Shown: positions 1-7,434 of the stretch, one piece after another
Layout: each line of letters starts with the position of its first letter
Position numbering within the stretch: position 1 is the first letter of the stretch
NCBI RefSeq assembly: GCF_001306115.1
Contig: NZ_LGCL01000016.1
Coordinates: 124,001-188,000, forward strand
Source: Ornatilinea apprima
GTDB lineage: Bacteria; Chloroflexota; Anaerolineae; Anaerolineales; Anaerolineaceae
DNA length: 64,000 nt
Reading direction: 5' to 3'
Notes under the pieces: generated by a model
What the model was told of the DNA's origin: nothing
What the model saw: only the letters and a program-made list of their open reading frames with translations
Databases searched by the model: none
Position numbers and translations under genes: made by a program

Positions 1-196
1 GGGCGAAATCGACGCTGGGGCGCTCCAGCCAGTGGCAGAACTTGCTACTCAGGCTGTTATCCAGGCGGATGCTTTTATCAAGACCGGCAGCACTGGCAAA
101 CCTGAGAAGCAGACCATCGATATGGTTCTGTTAACCCCTGAAAACGCCTGTCAGTATACGGGTTTCGCTCCCAACGGCAAAACCAGCTGCCCGTAG
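1..196 (+). CDS. Sugar ABC transporter substrate-binding protein, C-terminal fragment
   Basis: The frame starting at base 2 stays open from the window edge to a TAG at 194-196, giving about 64 residues. It contains GEIDAGALQPVAELATQAV followed by a tail with two Cys residues and the motif GFAPNGKTSC. This is how ribose/xylose-type periplasmic binding proteins (Peripla_BP_4 class) end: the last helix after the second Rossmann-like lobe. The protein would bind a sugar outside the membrane and deliver it to an ABC permease encoded upstream, outside the window. Downstream rbsD and a sugar isomerase fit a pentose or deoxy-sugar uptake operon. The gene is partial only because of the window edge. 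A decayed second copy of the same region follows at 387-540. Confidence 0.75.
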   Translation, partial: GEIDAGALQPVAELATQAVIQADAFIKTGSTGKPEKQTIDMVLLTPENACQYTGFAPNGKTSCP

Positions 197-247
197 TCAA
201 AGTGGATTTCTAATCGTACTGTTGCATTTGGTTGAAATGTAACAAAG

Positions 248-283
248 GAGGTGGCGGATGGTTCTAACACTATCCGTCACCTC
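248..283 (+). terminator. Hairpin terminator-like structure after the binding-protein gene
   Basis: Twelve-base arms 248-259 and 272-283 pair around a 12-base loop, with one G-T wobble. No U-tract follows. It lies 50 bases after the stop codon and probably ends or attenuates the upstream ABC transcript. Confidence 0.5.
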
Positions 284-386
284 TACAGGATCCTTGCAGT
301 ATGGAACCAGGTTTGCGGCTTGCCCATGCAAAGCTAGGCACTCCGTAATTACGAATTACAATCACATCAACTCCGCAAGCGATCCT

Positions 387-540
387 ATGAACATGGTTGT
401 GGTTGGTTTAAACGGCAGCGACGGCGCGATTCAGTCCATTATGCAGGGTGAGGTGAAAGCGGCCTCGTTGCAGCCGGTGGCCGAGCGCGCTTGCATGACC
501 TCTCAATTTGCCCCCAACGACAATGCAGGACCGTGCCAAT
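387..540 (+). pseudogene. Decayed second copy of the sugar-binding protein C-terminus
   Basis: Translation from 387 gives MNMVVVGLNGSDGAIQSI, then MQGEVKAASLQPVAERA, which matches the GEIDAGALQPVAELA stretch of the upstream binding protein and the residues that normally precede it. About 30 residues of the following helix are missing. The frame then resumes with SQFAPNDNAGPC, the counterpart of the upstream tail GFAPNGKTSC. There is no start codon with a ribosome site; the ATG at 258 sits inside a terminator hairpin. I read it as the remnant of a tandem-duplicated or recombined binding-protein gene. Confidence 0.6.
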
Positions 541-619
541 CATCTTGTTGGAAGCAATATCATTATCCTGTTTGACATGGGATAAAGCAATTCAATAACC
601 TGTTGTAAGCAGAGACATG

Positions 620-655
620 GCTGCGCAGATGGCTAAACTTCACCATCTGCGCAGC
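620..655 (+). terminator. Perfect 13-bp hairpin
   Basis: Arms 620-632 and 643-655 are perfectly complementary (GCTGCGCAGATGG), with a 10-base loop. The following bases are A-rich, not T-rich. It separates the decayed binding-protein copy from the epimerase gene at 716. Confidence 0.5.
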
Positions 656-715
656 ATCAAAATAGATCATCATCAAACCTGATTGGTTCTTTGCATTCTG
701 TTGCGGGAGAGAGAA

Positions 716-1759
716 ATGAGTAATCGAGCGTTAATTATCGGTGGTCCGGGCACGTTATCCTCCAGCAGTATCGATTATCTGCTTGCGCGTGGTTATCAGG
801 TGGGTGTCCTGGCGCAAGGCTCCAAGTTTGACCGGCTGCCCGCCGGGGTAACAAAGATGTTTGGCAACCGCAATCAGAAGGGCATGCTGTCTGATTCTAT
901 TTCTCAGTTTCATCCCGATGTGGTGATCGATTTTGTGTGCTTTGAACCCGAACAGGCTGAAAATGCCTATCGCGAAAGCCGTGGAAATGTAGGACAGTAC
1001 ATCTTTATCAGCACCGTGGATGTGTACGGCTATCCATTATCGCGCCTGCCGTTCCGCGAGGACGACGCCTGGCATCCCTCTACACAATCTCCTTACGCCG
1101 AGAATAAGCGCAAATGCGAGGAGATATTCTGGAAAGGCCATTCCACGGCCGATTTCCCCTTAACCATTGCCCGGCCCGCCTATTCTTTTGGGCCGGAGTT
1201 TATCTTATCGTTTATGTCGCGCGACTTGGGGTATCACATGCTGCGTAGAATCCAACAGGGCCGGCCGGTCATGGTCCCGGGCGATGGCAGCACTCTTATG
1301 CATGTGAGTTCGGCGTACAACACAGGCGAAATGATCGCCGCGCTGGTGGGTGAATCGAAGGCGATGGGCAAATCATACACTTGCGGCCACCCTTACGCCA
1401 TTACCCATGAAAAATACATCCGTCTTTTTTCAGACGCCTTATCCGTAACACCTGAGATGGTTCATATTCCATCCGAAACCATCCTCAAAATTAAGCACCC
1501 CGCCGTTGCTGAGTGCCTGTTACCGGCGCTCACCCGCTACAATGTGGCTTTTTCCGCGGATCGATTCCTGCGAGATTTCCCTGAGTTCAAATGGTCTTAT
1601 ACTCTAGATGAGTGGACAAGCCACGTGGTCTCACGTGTAATTGAGCTTGGCTTGCTATCCAGAGGCGATGAAGATATCTTTGATGATGAACTCATTCATT
1701 TATGGCAGGAGCACGAACAAAAGTTGATCAATCAGTTATCGAACGGGAGTGAATCATGA
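716..1759 (+). CDS. NAD-dependent epimerase/dehydratase (extended SDR family)
   Basis: 347 residues. The N-terminus has a Rossmann glycine motif (GGPGTLSSSS, residues about 8-17) and the protein carries YAENK at residues 127-131, the SDR catalytic YxxxK. The family oxidises, reduces or epimerises nucleotide sugars or free sugars with NAD(P). The substrate cannot be told from sequence; the neighbours (rbsD and a FucI/AraA-type isomerase) suggest a role in catabolism of an unusual sugar rather than cell-wall nucleotide-sugar synthesis. I chose ATG 716 because a purine-rich GGGAGAGAG precedes it and it sits just before the Rossmann strand; the alternative start 33 bases upstream lacks a site. 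The stop overlaps the rbsD start as ATGA, so the two are probably translationally coupled. Confidence 0.8.
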   Translation: MSNRALIIGGPGTLSSSSIDYLLARGYQVGVLAQGSKFDRLPAGVTKMFGNRNQKGMLSDSISQFHPDVVIDFVCFEPEQAENAYRESRGNVGQYIFISTVDVYGYPLSRLPFREDDAWHPSTQSPYAENKRKCEEIFWKGHSTADFPLTIARPAYSFGPEFILSFMSRDLGYHMLRRIQQGRPVMVPGDGSTLMHVSSAYNTGEMIAALVGESKAMGKSYTCGHPYAITHEKYIRLFSDALSVTPEMVHIPSETILKIKHPAVAECLLPALTRYNVAFSADRFLRDFPEFKWSYTLDEWTSHVVSRVIELGLLSRGDEDIFDDELIHLWQEHEQKLINQLSNGSES

Positions 1760-2154
1760 AAAAAGGAATGTTAATCAACGCGCCCATTTCCGCGCTGGTG
1801 TCGGAAATGGGCCACACCGATACGCTCACCATTTGCGACTCAGGGCTGCCGACCTACGAACTCAGGCGCATCGATCTGGCGCTGCGTCCCGGCGTTCCTG
1901 GTTTTTTAGAGACCGTGGAAACGGTTCTGGCGGAATTGCAGGTGGAAAAAGCGTACCTGTCGGAAGATATTGTGCAGAAGAACCCCACAGTACTCGCGGG
2001 TTTGAAAAAGCTGCTTGGCGATACGCCCATCGAACTCATTCCGCATGTAGACTTCAAAGAAAAAGTAAAAGCCTCAAAAGGCATCGTGCGAACGGGAGAA
2101 TGCACACCTTTCGCGAATGTTATTCTAGTTGCCGGAGTTACTTTCAAGGTATAG
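1756..2154 (+). CDS. rbsD: D-ribose pyranase / RbsD-FucU family mutarotase
   Basis: 132 residues, close to the family length of 130-140. The motif GHTDTLTICDSGLP (residues 19-32) carries the catalytic His20 and the conserved Asp22 and Asp28. RbsD interconverts pyranose and furanose forms of ribose; FucU relatives interconvert sugar anomers. The enzyme is cytoplasmic and supplies the ring form needed by the next enzyme. It overlaps the epimerase gene by 4 bases and is followed 10 bases later by the isomerase gene, which has its own AGGAG site, so the three form one operon. The real sugar may not be ribose, given the FucI/AraA-like partner. Confidence 0.9.
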   Translation: MKKGMLINAPISALVSEMGHTDTLTICDSGLPTYELRRIDLALRPGVPGFLETVETVLAELQVEKAYLSEDIVQKNPTVLAGLKKLLGDTPIELIPHVDFKEKVKASKGIVRTGECTPFANVILVAGVTFKV

Positions 2155-2164
2155 GAGATTAAAA

Positions 2165-3571
2165 ATGGAAAAGATTACATTGGGTGTCATTTTTGGCAAT
2201 CGGGATTTCTTTCCCTCTCATCTTGTCTCTACCGCCCGGAAAGATATTGCGGCGGTATTCGAGGAGCTGAACCTTGACGCCGTGATTTTGGATGAGAAAG
2301 AGACGGTGTTTGGATCGGTGGAGAATTACCAGCATTCCAAGGCCTGCGCAGAATTATTCGCCGCCAACCGCGACCGGATCGATGGTATTTTGGTAGTGCT
2401 GCCCAACTTTGGTGATGAAAAAGGAATCGCGGATGCCATCAAATTATCGGGCCTGCGCGTGCCGATCATGGTGCAGGCTTACCCGGATGACACGGAATTA
2501 TTCGACGTTGCCAACCGCCGTGACGCCTACTGCGGCAAGATTTCTGTTTGCAACAATTTGCGGCAATATGGGTACGCGTACACACTGACCGATCTTCACA
2601 CCGTTCACCCCTCTGAAGATTCTTTCAAGAAAGACCTTTACCGCTTCAGCCGGGTTTGTAAAGTGGTGCGAAAATTGGAAAACGTCCGCCTGGGCTCGGT
2701 GGGCGCGCGGCCGCAAGCCTTCAACACGGTGCGCTACAGCGAAAAGCTGCTGCAAGAAGCAGGGATCACCGTTATTACTGCCGACTTGTCGGAAATCATG
2801 GGCGAAGCCGGGCGGATGAAGGACTCGGATGCGCCGGTGAAGGCCAAACTGGACGATATCCGTGCCTATTTGCCCGCCAACGGTGTGCCTTCCGACGCGG
2901 TGGTTCGCATGGCGAAATTCGGCGCGGCGCTGGATAGCTGGATGAAAGAATTTGACGTGCAAGCCACCGCTTTGCAGTGCTGGAATTCGGTGCAGAAGAA
3001 CTTTGGCATTAATGTTTGCACGCTGATGAGCATGATGAGCGAATCGCTGATGCCCTCGGCCTGCGAAGTAGATGTAACGGGTGTCTTGTCCATGTATTCG
3101 CTCCAATTGGCGACCGGAAAACCGGCTGCCCTGGTGGACTGGAACAACAACTACAAGAAAGACCCGGACAAATGCGTGCTGTTCCACTGCGGCAACTGGG
3201 CTAAATCCTTCTATGAAGAAGCCCGCATGGAATACGCCAATATTCTTGCCACCACCCTGGGGCAAGAGAACACCTACGGCGCGATTAACGGGAATGTCGC
3301 GGCTGGGCCGATGAGCTTCGCGCGGGTCTCCACCGACGACTCTTACGGGATCATCCGGGCTTATGTGGGCGACGGCGCTTTCACCGATGATCCATTGGAT
3401 ACCTTTGGCAGCCGGGCTGTGGTGCAGATTCCTGGCCTGCAGGATTTGATGAAGTACGTTTGCAAAAACGGTTTTGAACACCATGCTGCCATCACACCCG
3501 CGTTAAGTTCAGAAATTTTAGCAGAGGCCTTTGAGACCTATAAAGGCTGGGATGTTTACAAACATTCTTAA
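2165..3571 (+). CDS. L-fucose/L-arabinose isomerase family protein
   Basis: 468 residues. The start at ATG 2165 is set by AGGAG at 2154-2158; an upstream ATG at 2129 lies within rbsD. The protein has the FucI/AraA layout, with an N-terminal substrate-recognition lobe (residues about 1-170), a central lobe, and a C-terminal metal-binding lobe that includes acidic residues in SACEVDVTG and a late His pair in GFEHHAA. The family interconverts aldoses and ketoses using Mn2+. It is divergent from FucI and AraA proper, so the substrate is unassigned. It ends the epimerase-rbsD-isomerase operon and is followed by a perfect hairpin at 3606-3631. A related partial gene lies at the far right edge on the other strand. 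Confidence 0.85.
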   Translation: MEKITLGVIFGNRDFFPSHLVSTARKDIAAVFEELNLDAVILDEKETVFGSVENYQHSKACAELFAANRDRIDGILVVLPNFGDEKGIADAIKLSGLRVPIMVQAYPDDTELFDVANRRDAYCGKISVCNNLRQYGYAYTLTDLHTVHPSEDSFKKDLYRFSRVCKVVRKLENVRLGSVGARPQAFNTVRYSEKLLQEAGITVITADLSEIMGEAGRMKDSDAPVKAKLDDIRAYLPANGVPSDAVVRMAKFGAALDSWMKEFDVQATALQCWNSVQKNFGINVCTLMSMMSESLMPSACEVDVTGVLSMYSLQLATGKPAALVDWNNNYKKDPDKCVLFHCGNWAKSFYEEARMEYANILATTLGQENTYGAINGNVAAGPMSFARVSTDDSYGIIRAYVGDGAFTDDPLDTFGSRAVVQIPGLQDLMKYVCKNGFEHHAAITPALSSEILAEAFETYKGWDVYKHS

Positions 3572-3605
3572 TTTGCCTGAAAAGTTGTTTTGAATGCAGT
3601 AACCA

Positions 3606-3631
3606 GAAATGGCGGCTTTGGCCGCCATTTC
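3606..3631. terminator. Perfect 11-bp hairpin between convergent genes
   Basis: GAAATGGCGGC (3606-3616), loop TTTG, then its exact complement (3621-3631). It lies between the isomerase gene and the convergent small gene at 3652. No U-tract is present on either strand. Confidence 0.55.
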
Positions 3632-3651
3632 TGATGAATCGTCCTTCGCGT

Positions 3652-3873
3652 TTATTGGCTGATCTCAACTCTGAGAAGCCTCACGCCCAGATCGCGCACA
3701 CGGTTGAGAACACCGAACAGTTCAGCCTGATCTTTGATGCTTTTGATCAGACGGGTGTTACCGTCCGCGGTGAGCTCAATCGTGATAGGCTCCAGGTCCT
3801 GAAAACGGTTCGGATTGACCTCACCACTCAAGAGGATGGCGTAGACTAAATGATGTTCGTTTGTGTTGACCAT
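3652..3873 (-). CDS. Small conserved hypothetical protein
   Basis: 73 residues. The second half (DQAELFGVLNRVRDLG, then VRLLRVEIS) resembles the ends of small, uncharacterised proteins I associate with Chloroflexi and Actinobacteria; that is recall, not a search. The first half looks like a beta-rich domain (HHLVYAILLSGEVNPNRF). No catalytic residues or membrane segment can be seen. It starts 20 bases after the stop of the membrane-anchored protein at 3894 and reads in the same direction, so they are probably co-transcribed. The convergent hairpin at 3606 probably ends the transcript. Confidence 0.6.
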   Translation of the reverse strand: MVNTNEHHLVYAILLSGEVNPNRFQDLEPITIELTADGNTRLIKSIKDQAELFGVLNRVRDLGVRLLRVEISQ

Positions 3874-3893
3874 AATGCAAATCCTTGTTGGGT

Positions 3894-4472
3894 TTAAGAA
3901 CTTTGGTGGATGCTGGAAAGGAAGTCCAGCAATTCGCTCTCATCCCATAGATCAAGCGGGCGTTCGAACACCACCAGAATAGGACCGTCTTGACCGGTGA
4001 AGATACCAACTGCCTGGCGGTAAGGTTGGTTGGCGGAATTAATCCCATCAATGATCAACATTGTTACCGTCTGACCCATGATGACCACGTCCATAGGCTG
4101 GGCGTTGTCAAATTCGGTGCCAATCGTGCTGCCGCTCATTTTTTGCGCCTGAGAGAGCAGTTCCTCTTCGGTCAGGCCGGAGTCTTCAGGGACTTGCATG
4201 AAGTAGATATGACTGTGCCCGTCGCTACCCGTGAAGGTGATCAGCGAGTAGCCGAGCATTTCAAAAGCGTAAGGCTCGCCAAAATCGGCGGGGGCTTCAA
4301 ATTGCACCATTTGACTGGCAATCGCCTGGGCGTTATCGGCGCTCAAGCCGATGGACATGGCGTTTTTCTGGATGATCGATTTCACAACCGGCCCTGCCAA
4401 CAGCATTCCGGCCAGGCAAACAACCATCAGGCCGGCCAGGATAAACAAGATAATTTTCACGGTGTTATTCAT
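3894..4472 (-). CDS. Membrane-anchored hypothetical protein
   Basis: 192 residues. Residues about 6-28 form one strongly hydrophobic segment (IILFILAGLMVVCLAGMLLA), probably an uncleaved N-terminal anchor, and the remaining 160 residues form an external or internal domain without recognisable motifs. A GGAG site precedes ATG 4472. It is the first gene of a two-gene unit with the 73-residue protein. A transcript from the LuxR gene upstream should be stopped by the terminator at 4561-4584, so this unit probably has its own promoter in 4473-4560. I do not recognise the family. Confidence 0.7.
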   Translation of the reverse strand: MNNTVKIILFILAGLMVVCLAGMLLAGPVVKSIIQKNAMSIGLSADNAQAIASQMVQFEAPADFGEPYAFEMLGYSLITFTGSDGHSHIYFMQVPEDSGLTEEELLSQAQKMSGSTIGTEFDNAQPMDVVIMGQTVTMLIIDGINSANQPYRQAVGIFTGQDGPILVVFERPLDLWDESELLDFLSSIHQSS

Positions 4473-4560
4473 TTTTTCTCCAATCGTAAAAGTTCAAGTT
4501 AACTGTCCCTTTTATACCGGAGAAGGGGTAGGGCTGTGGCCTATCCAAAGTTAGGTTAAC

Positions 4561-4584
4561 AAAAAGACACCCCAAAAGGGGTGT
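4561..4584 (-). terminator. Rho-independent terminator of the LuxR regulator gene
   Basis: Read on the minus strand, arms ACACCCC and GGGGTGT (4567-4584) enclose a four-base loop and are followed by TCTTTTTG. It starts 23 bases after the LuxR stop codon. Confidence 0.8.
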
Positions 4585-4607
4585 TGGAAGAAGAGAAATC
4601 AGGTTTG

Positions 4608-7271
4608 CTAGATGAGCCCCAGTTCTTGAGCCGCGGCTACCGCCTGGATGCGGTTCTTGACCCCCAATTTGTTAAAAATATGGTTGGCGTGCCATTTCAC
4701 GGTGCCTACGGATATGTAGAGCCGGTCGGCGATTTGCTGGTTGGAAAGACCGCGGGCGATCAATTGCAGAATCTCAACTTCTCTTTCACTCAGCGATTCA
4801 AAGACTTCAACTTCGCCTTCGGCAGTCAGGCTGGCCGCTACCTCTACAGCGGATACGTCTGCGGGCGCGCCTGCCAGGCCGGTGTCTGAAAGGGTTTGGA
4901 GGATGGCCGCGATCCACTCGGGATTGGCGGACTGGAGGTGCTGCAGCCGGAAGATCAAATCAGCCGAAAAATCTTCAAGGAAGGGGCTGATATAGCCGCC
5001 TTTTGCGGCGAGGCGGACAGCCGAAAGCAGTGCCTCATTTGCCTGAGCGGAATTGTCTATCTGAGCCTGGAGTTCAGATTGTAAGATCAGACAGGATATC
5101 AACCGGCGCCCGCGCTGGTGAGATTCTAAAAATTCCTGGAGTTCGTTAAGCAGCGCCTGGGCTGGTTCAAATTGATGAGTGAGGAGAAAATAGCGCGCCT
5201 GGTTCAGCAGCCTGAGCTCACCATTGGGGGAAGGAAGCTGCGCTTTTAGAAAGTCAGGTGACTCAATCCACAGCGCGGCTTCTGTCAACCGACCGGCTTT
5301 CATCAACAGGAAGCAGTGTACATTTCGTGCCAGGAAATGAACGCGGGGCAGGTGGCTGCTGAGGCGGATGGCGTTTTGAAGAGACGCCAGCGCGCCTTCC
5401 TGATCACCCAAAAAGAAGCGAATCAGTGCCAGGGTATGCTCGCCGTCTCCTCCCAGAACAGCGCCCAACCCCAACTGCTCGCAAACGCCGATCCCTTTTT
5501 CTAAAAGGGGGGCGGCTTTTTGCAGGTCCCCGCCTTCGTAATGGAAAATGCCCAGCGGGGTTTGCAACAGCTCGGCAATCAAAAGGGGTGTGTTTGCGCC
5601 TTCCTGGAAGAAATCCTGCCAATTCTGGCAGAGAGCGGCTGCCTGCGGTCGCTGGCCTTGTTCGTTGAGATTATAGGCCAGGTTCAGGATGGCCAGAAGT
5701 TTCATGAAGGGCTGCGAGGTCTCTTCGGCGAGGGAAATCGTTTCGCGGAAAACCTGGTTTGAAAGTTCCGTGTCGCCGATCTGGTGCAGGGCATGGCCCA
5801 GGGGGAATAATGCCGAGAAGCGGAAGAAGGATGCCTCCTGACCCAGATGGTCGAGCGCGTTGCGAGCCAGCACAAGCGTATTTTCGTCGTGGCTGAAATC
5901 TGCCAGCAGAGCTTGCAGAGCCATCAGGCTGCCTTGTTCGCTTGTGGAGAGTGGGTTCTTTGCCAGGCTGAGTTGTTGGATGGCGGTCCGCGCGCGGCCA
6001 GATTGTCCGGTCAGGAACCAGGCCCAGGCGCGATAAATGCTGGTCTGCGTGTTGGAATGGATGTGCGATTCCGGAATTTGATCAATCCAGTGCATCAGGC
6101 TGGCAATTCTCCCCTGACGGAACAGTTCCGGGGCGAGTCGGTTGATCAAGCTTAAAGTTGAAACATAATCAGTAGCAGCCAGGGTGTGGTCAATTGCCGA
6201 GGGCAGGTCTGCCTGCAGTTCATGCCATTGCGCGGCGCGTGCGTGAAGCCGCTGGCGCTCTGGTGCTTCGGTCTCCGAGATCAGAAAATCGGCAAAGAGA
6301 GGGTGATAGCGGTACCAGGCGCGCTCTTCGTCCAACGCGATGATGAAGAGGTTGCTTTGTTCCAGCGTATGGAGCATTGCCGCGGCGTTGGACTGCCCGG
6401 TGAGGAAATCGCACAGGCTGGCATTGAAGCGTTTGAGAACGCACGTTTGTTTAAGGAAGGCCAGAGTAGCGGCTGGCAGGGTAAGGAACACCTCATCGAT
6501 CAGGTAATCAATGAGATAGCGGTGGCTGCCGGAGAAACTGGCAATAAAACTTTCAATATTGGGGCAGTTCGCCAATGATAAGGCTGCCAGCTGCAGGCCG
6601 GCTGCCCAGCCTTCGGTCCGCCGGTCGAGTGACTCGATCCACTCCGGTTTTAGTGGAATGGAAAGAGAGGTCTGAAAAAAGTCCGCGGCTTCTTCAAGGG
6701 AAAAGCGCAGTTCACGGGCGCGAATTTCGGTGAGTTGGTCTCGCACCCGCAAGCGCGGCAGTGCCAGGGGCGGATCTTCGCGGGTGGTTATCACCAGGTG
6801 AACCGTCTCTGGGGTGTGCGCGATGAGCAATTGAACAAGTTGGTGAATAGCGGGATTCTGGATGACGTGATAATCGTCCAGAATTACAATAACCGGCTGC
6901 CGAAATACCGAAAGCTCTTTCACCAGCAGGCCAGCGATAACCTCCATTGGCGGCAGCTGCGGCAGTTGAAGGATTCCCTCAATTGCGCTGCTGCAAGCGG
7001 GGGCCAGGGTTTTGAATGCCTGCGCAAAATAAGCCAAAAAACTGACCGGGTCGTTTTCGGAACTGTCCAGGCCAATCCAGGCGAATGGATGCGGCTGATT
7101 GTGCAGCCAATCGATCACCAGTGTGGTTTTTCCATACCCTGCTGGCGCAGAAACCAGGGCCAGCTTTCGATGGGGGAGAAAGTTTTCATGGAAAAGGTCG
7201 ATCAAACGCTGGCGGTGGACGTAACCGCTGCGTAATTGTGGCGGGGTGAGTTTGGTGGGTAGTAAGTACAT
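4608..7271 (-). CDS. MalT-like LuxR-family ATP-dependent transcriptional regulator
   Basis: 887 residues, the usual size for the LAL/MalT class. The N-terminus LLPTKLTPPQLR is typical. A Walker A motif APAGYGKT lies at residues 43-50 and a Walker B-like VIVILDDYHV near residue 130. The middle (about 330-790) is helical and fits TPR-like sensor repeats. The last 65 residues form a LuxR helix-turn-helix (LSEREVEILQLIARGLSNQQ, then IADRLYISVGTVKWH). Such proteins bind an inducer and ATP, oligomerise and activate promoters; the inducer here is unknown. The start has no clear ribosome site. It is transcribed divergently from the PBP2 gene; whether it controls that gene is unknown. Confidence 0.9.
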   Translation of the reverse strand: MYLLPTKLTPPQLRSGYVHRQRLIDLFHENFLPHRKLALVSAPAGYGKTTLVIDWLHNQPHPFAWIGLDSSENDPVSFLAYFAQAFKTLAPACSSAIEGILQLPQLPPMEVIAGLLVKELSVFRQPVIVILDDYHVIQNPAIHQLVQLLIAHTPETVHLVITTREDPPLALPRLRVRDQLTEIRARELRFSLEEAADFFQTSLSIPLKPEWIESLDRRTEGWAAGLQLAALSLANCPNIESFIASFSGSHRYLIDYLIDEVFLTLPAATLAFLKQTCVLKRFNASLCDFLTGQSNAAAMLHTLEQSNLFIIALDEERAWYRYHPLFADFLISETEAPERQRLHARAAQWHELQADLPSAIDHTLAATDYVSTLSLINRLAPELFRQGRIASLMHWIDQIPESHIHSNTQTSIYRAWAWFLTGQSGRARTAIQQLSLAKNPLSTSEQGSLMALQALLADFSHDENTLVLARNALDHLGQEASFFRFSALFPLGHALHQIGDTELSNQVFRETISLAEETSQPFMKLLAILNLAYNLNEQGQRPQAAALCQNWQDFFQEGANTPLLIAELLQTPLGIFHYEGGDLQKAAPLLEKGIGVCEQLGLGAVLGGDGEHTLALIRFFLGDQEGALASLQNAIRLSSHLPRVHFLARNVHCFLLMKAGRLTEAALWIESPDFLKAQLPSPNGELRLLNQARYFLLTHQFEPAQALLNELQEFLESHQRGRRLISCLILQSELQAQIDNSAQANEALLSAVRLAAKGGYISPFLEDFSADLIFRLQHLQSANPEWIAAILQTLSDTGLAGAPADVSAVEVAASLTAEGEVEVFESLSEREVEILQLIARGLSNQQIADRLYISVGTVKWHANHIFNKLGVKNRIQAVAAAQELGLI

Positions 7272-7368
7272 GAAATGATTGTATGAAAAAGATTGTAAGA
7301 CATAAAGATTTTAGCAGACCGAGTCGCTTGCGAGAATAGGGAAATTGCTTGAGGTTACACAGAAGAAT

Positions 7369-7396
7369 TTGGAGGTTGCGTGGTTTATGCTATAAT
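7369..7396 (+). promoter_or_regulatory. Probable sigma-70-type promoter of the PBP2 gene
   Basis: TTGGAG at 7369-7374, a 16-base spacer and a perfect TATAAT at 7391-7396. The start codon of the PBP2 gene follows at 7435. Confidence 0.6.
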
Positions 7397-7434
7397 TCGG
7401 ATACGAAATATCAGTACATTCAAAAAAGAAAAAA

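Noticed and set aside
258..575. A 105-codon frame as an intact gene
   Set aside because: Its ATG lies in a terminator hairpin and only part of the translation matches a binding protein, so I call a pseudogene for that part only.
2498..3484. A long open frame (328 codons) on the minus strand
   Set aside because: It is antisense to the sugar isomerase gene, rich in His/Arg/Gln as mirror frames are, and has no family features.
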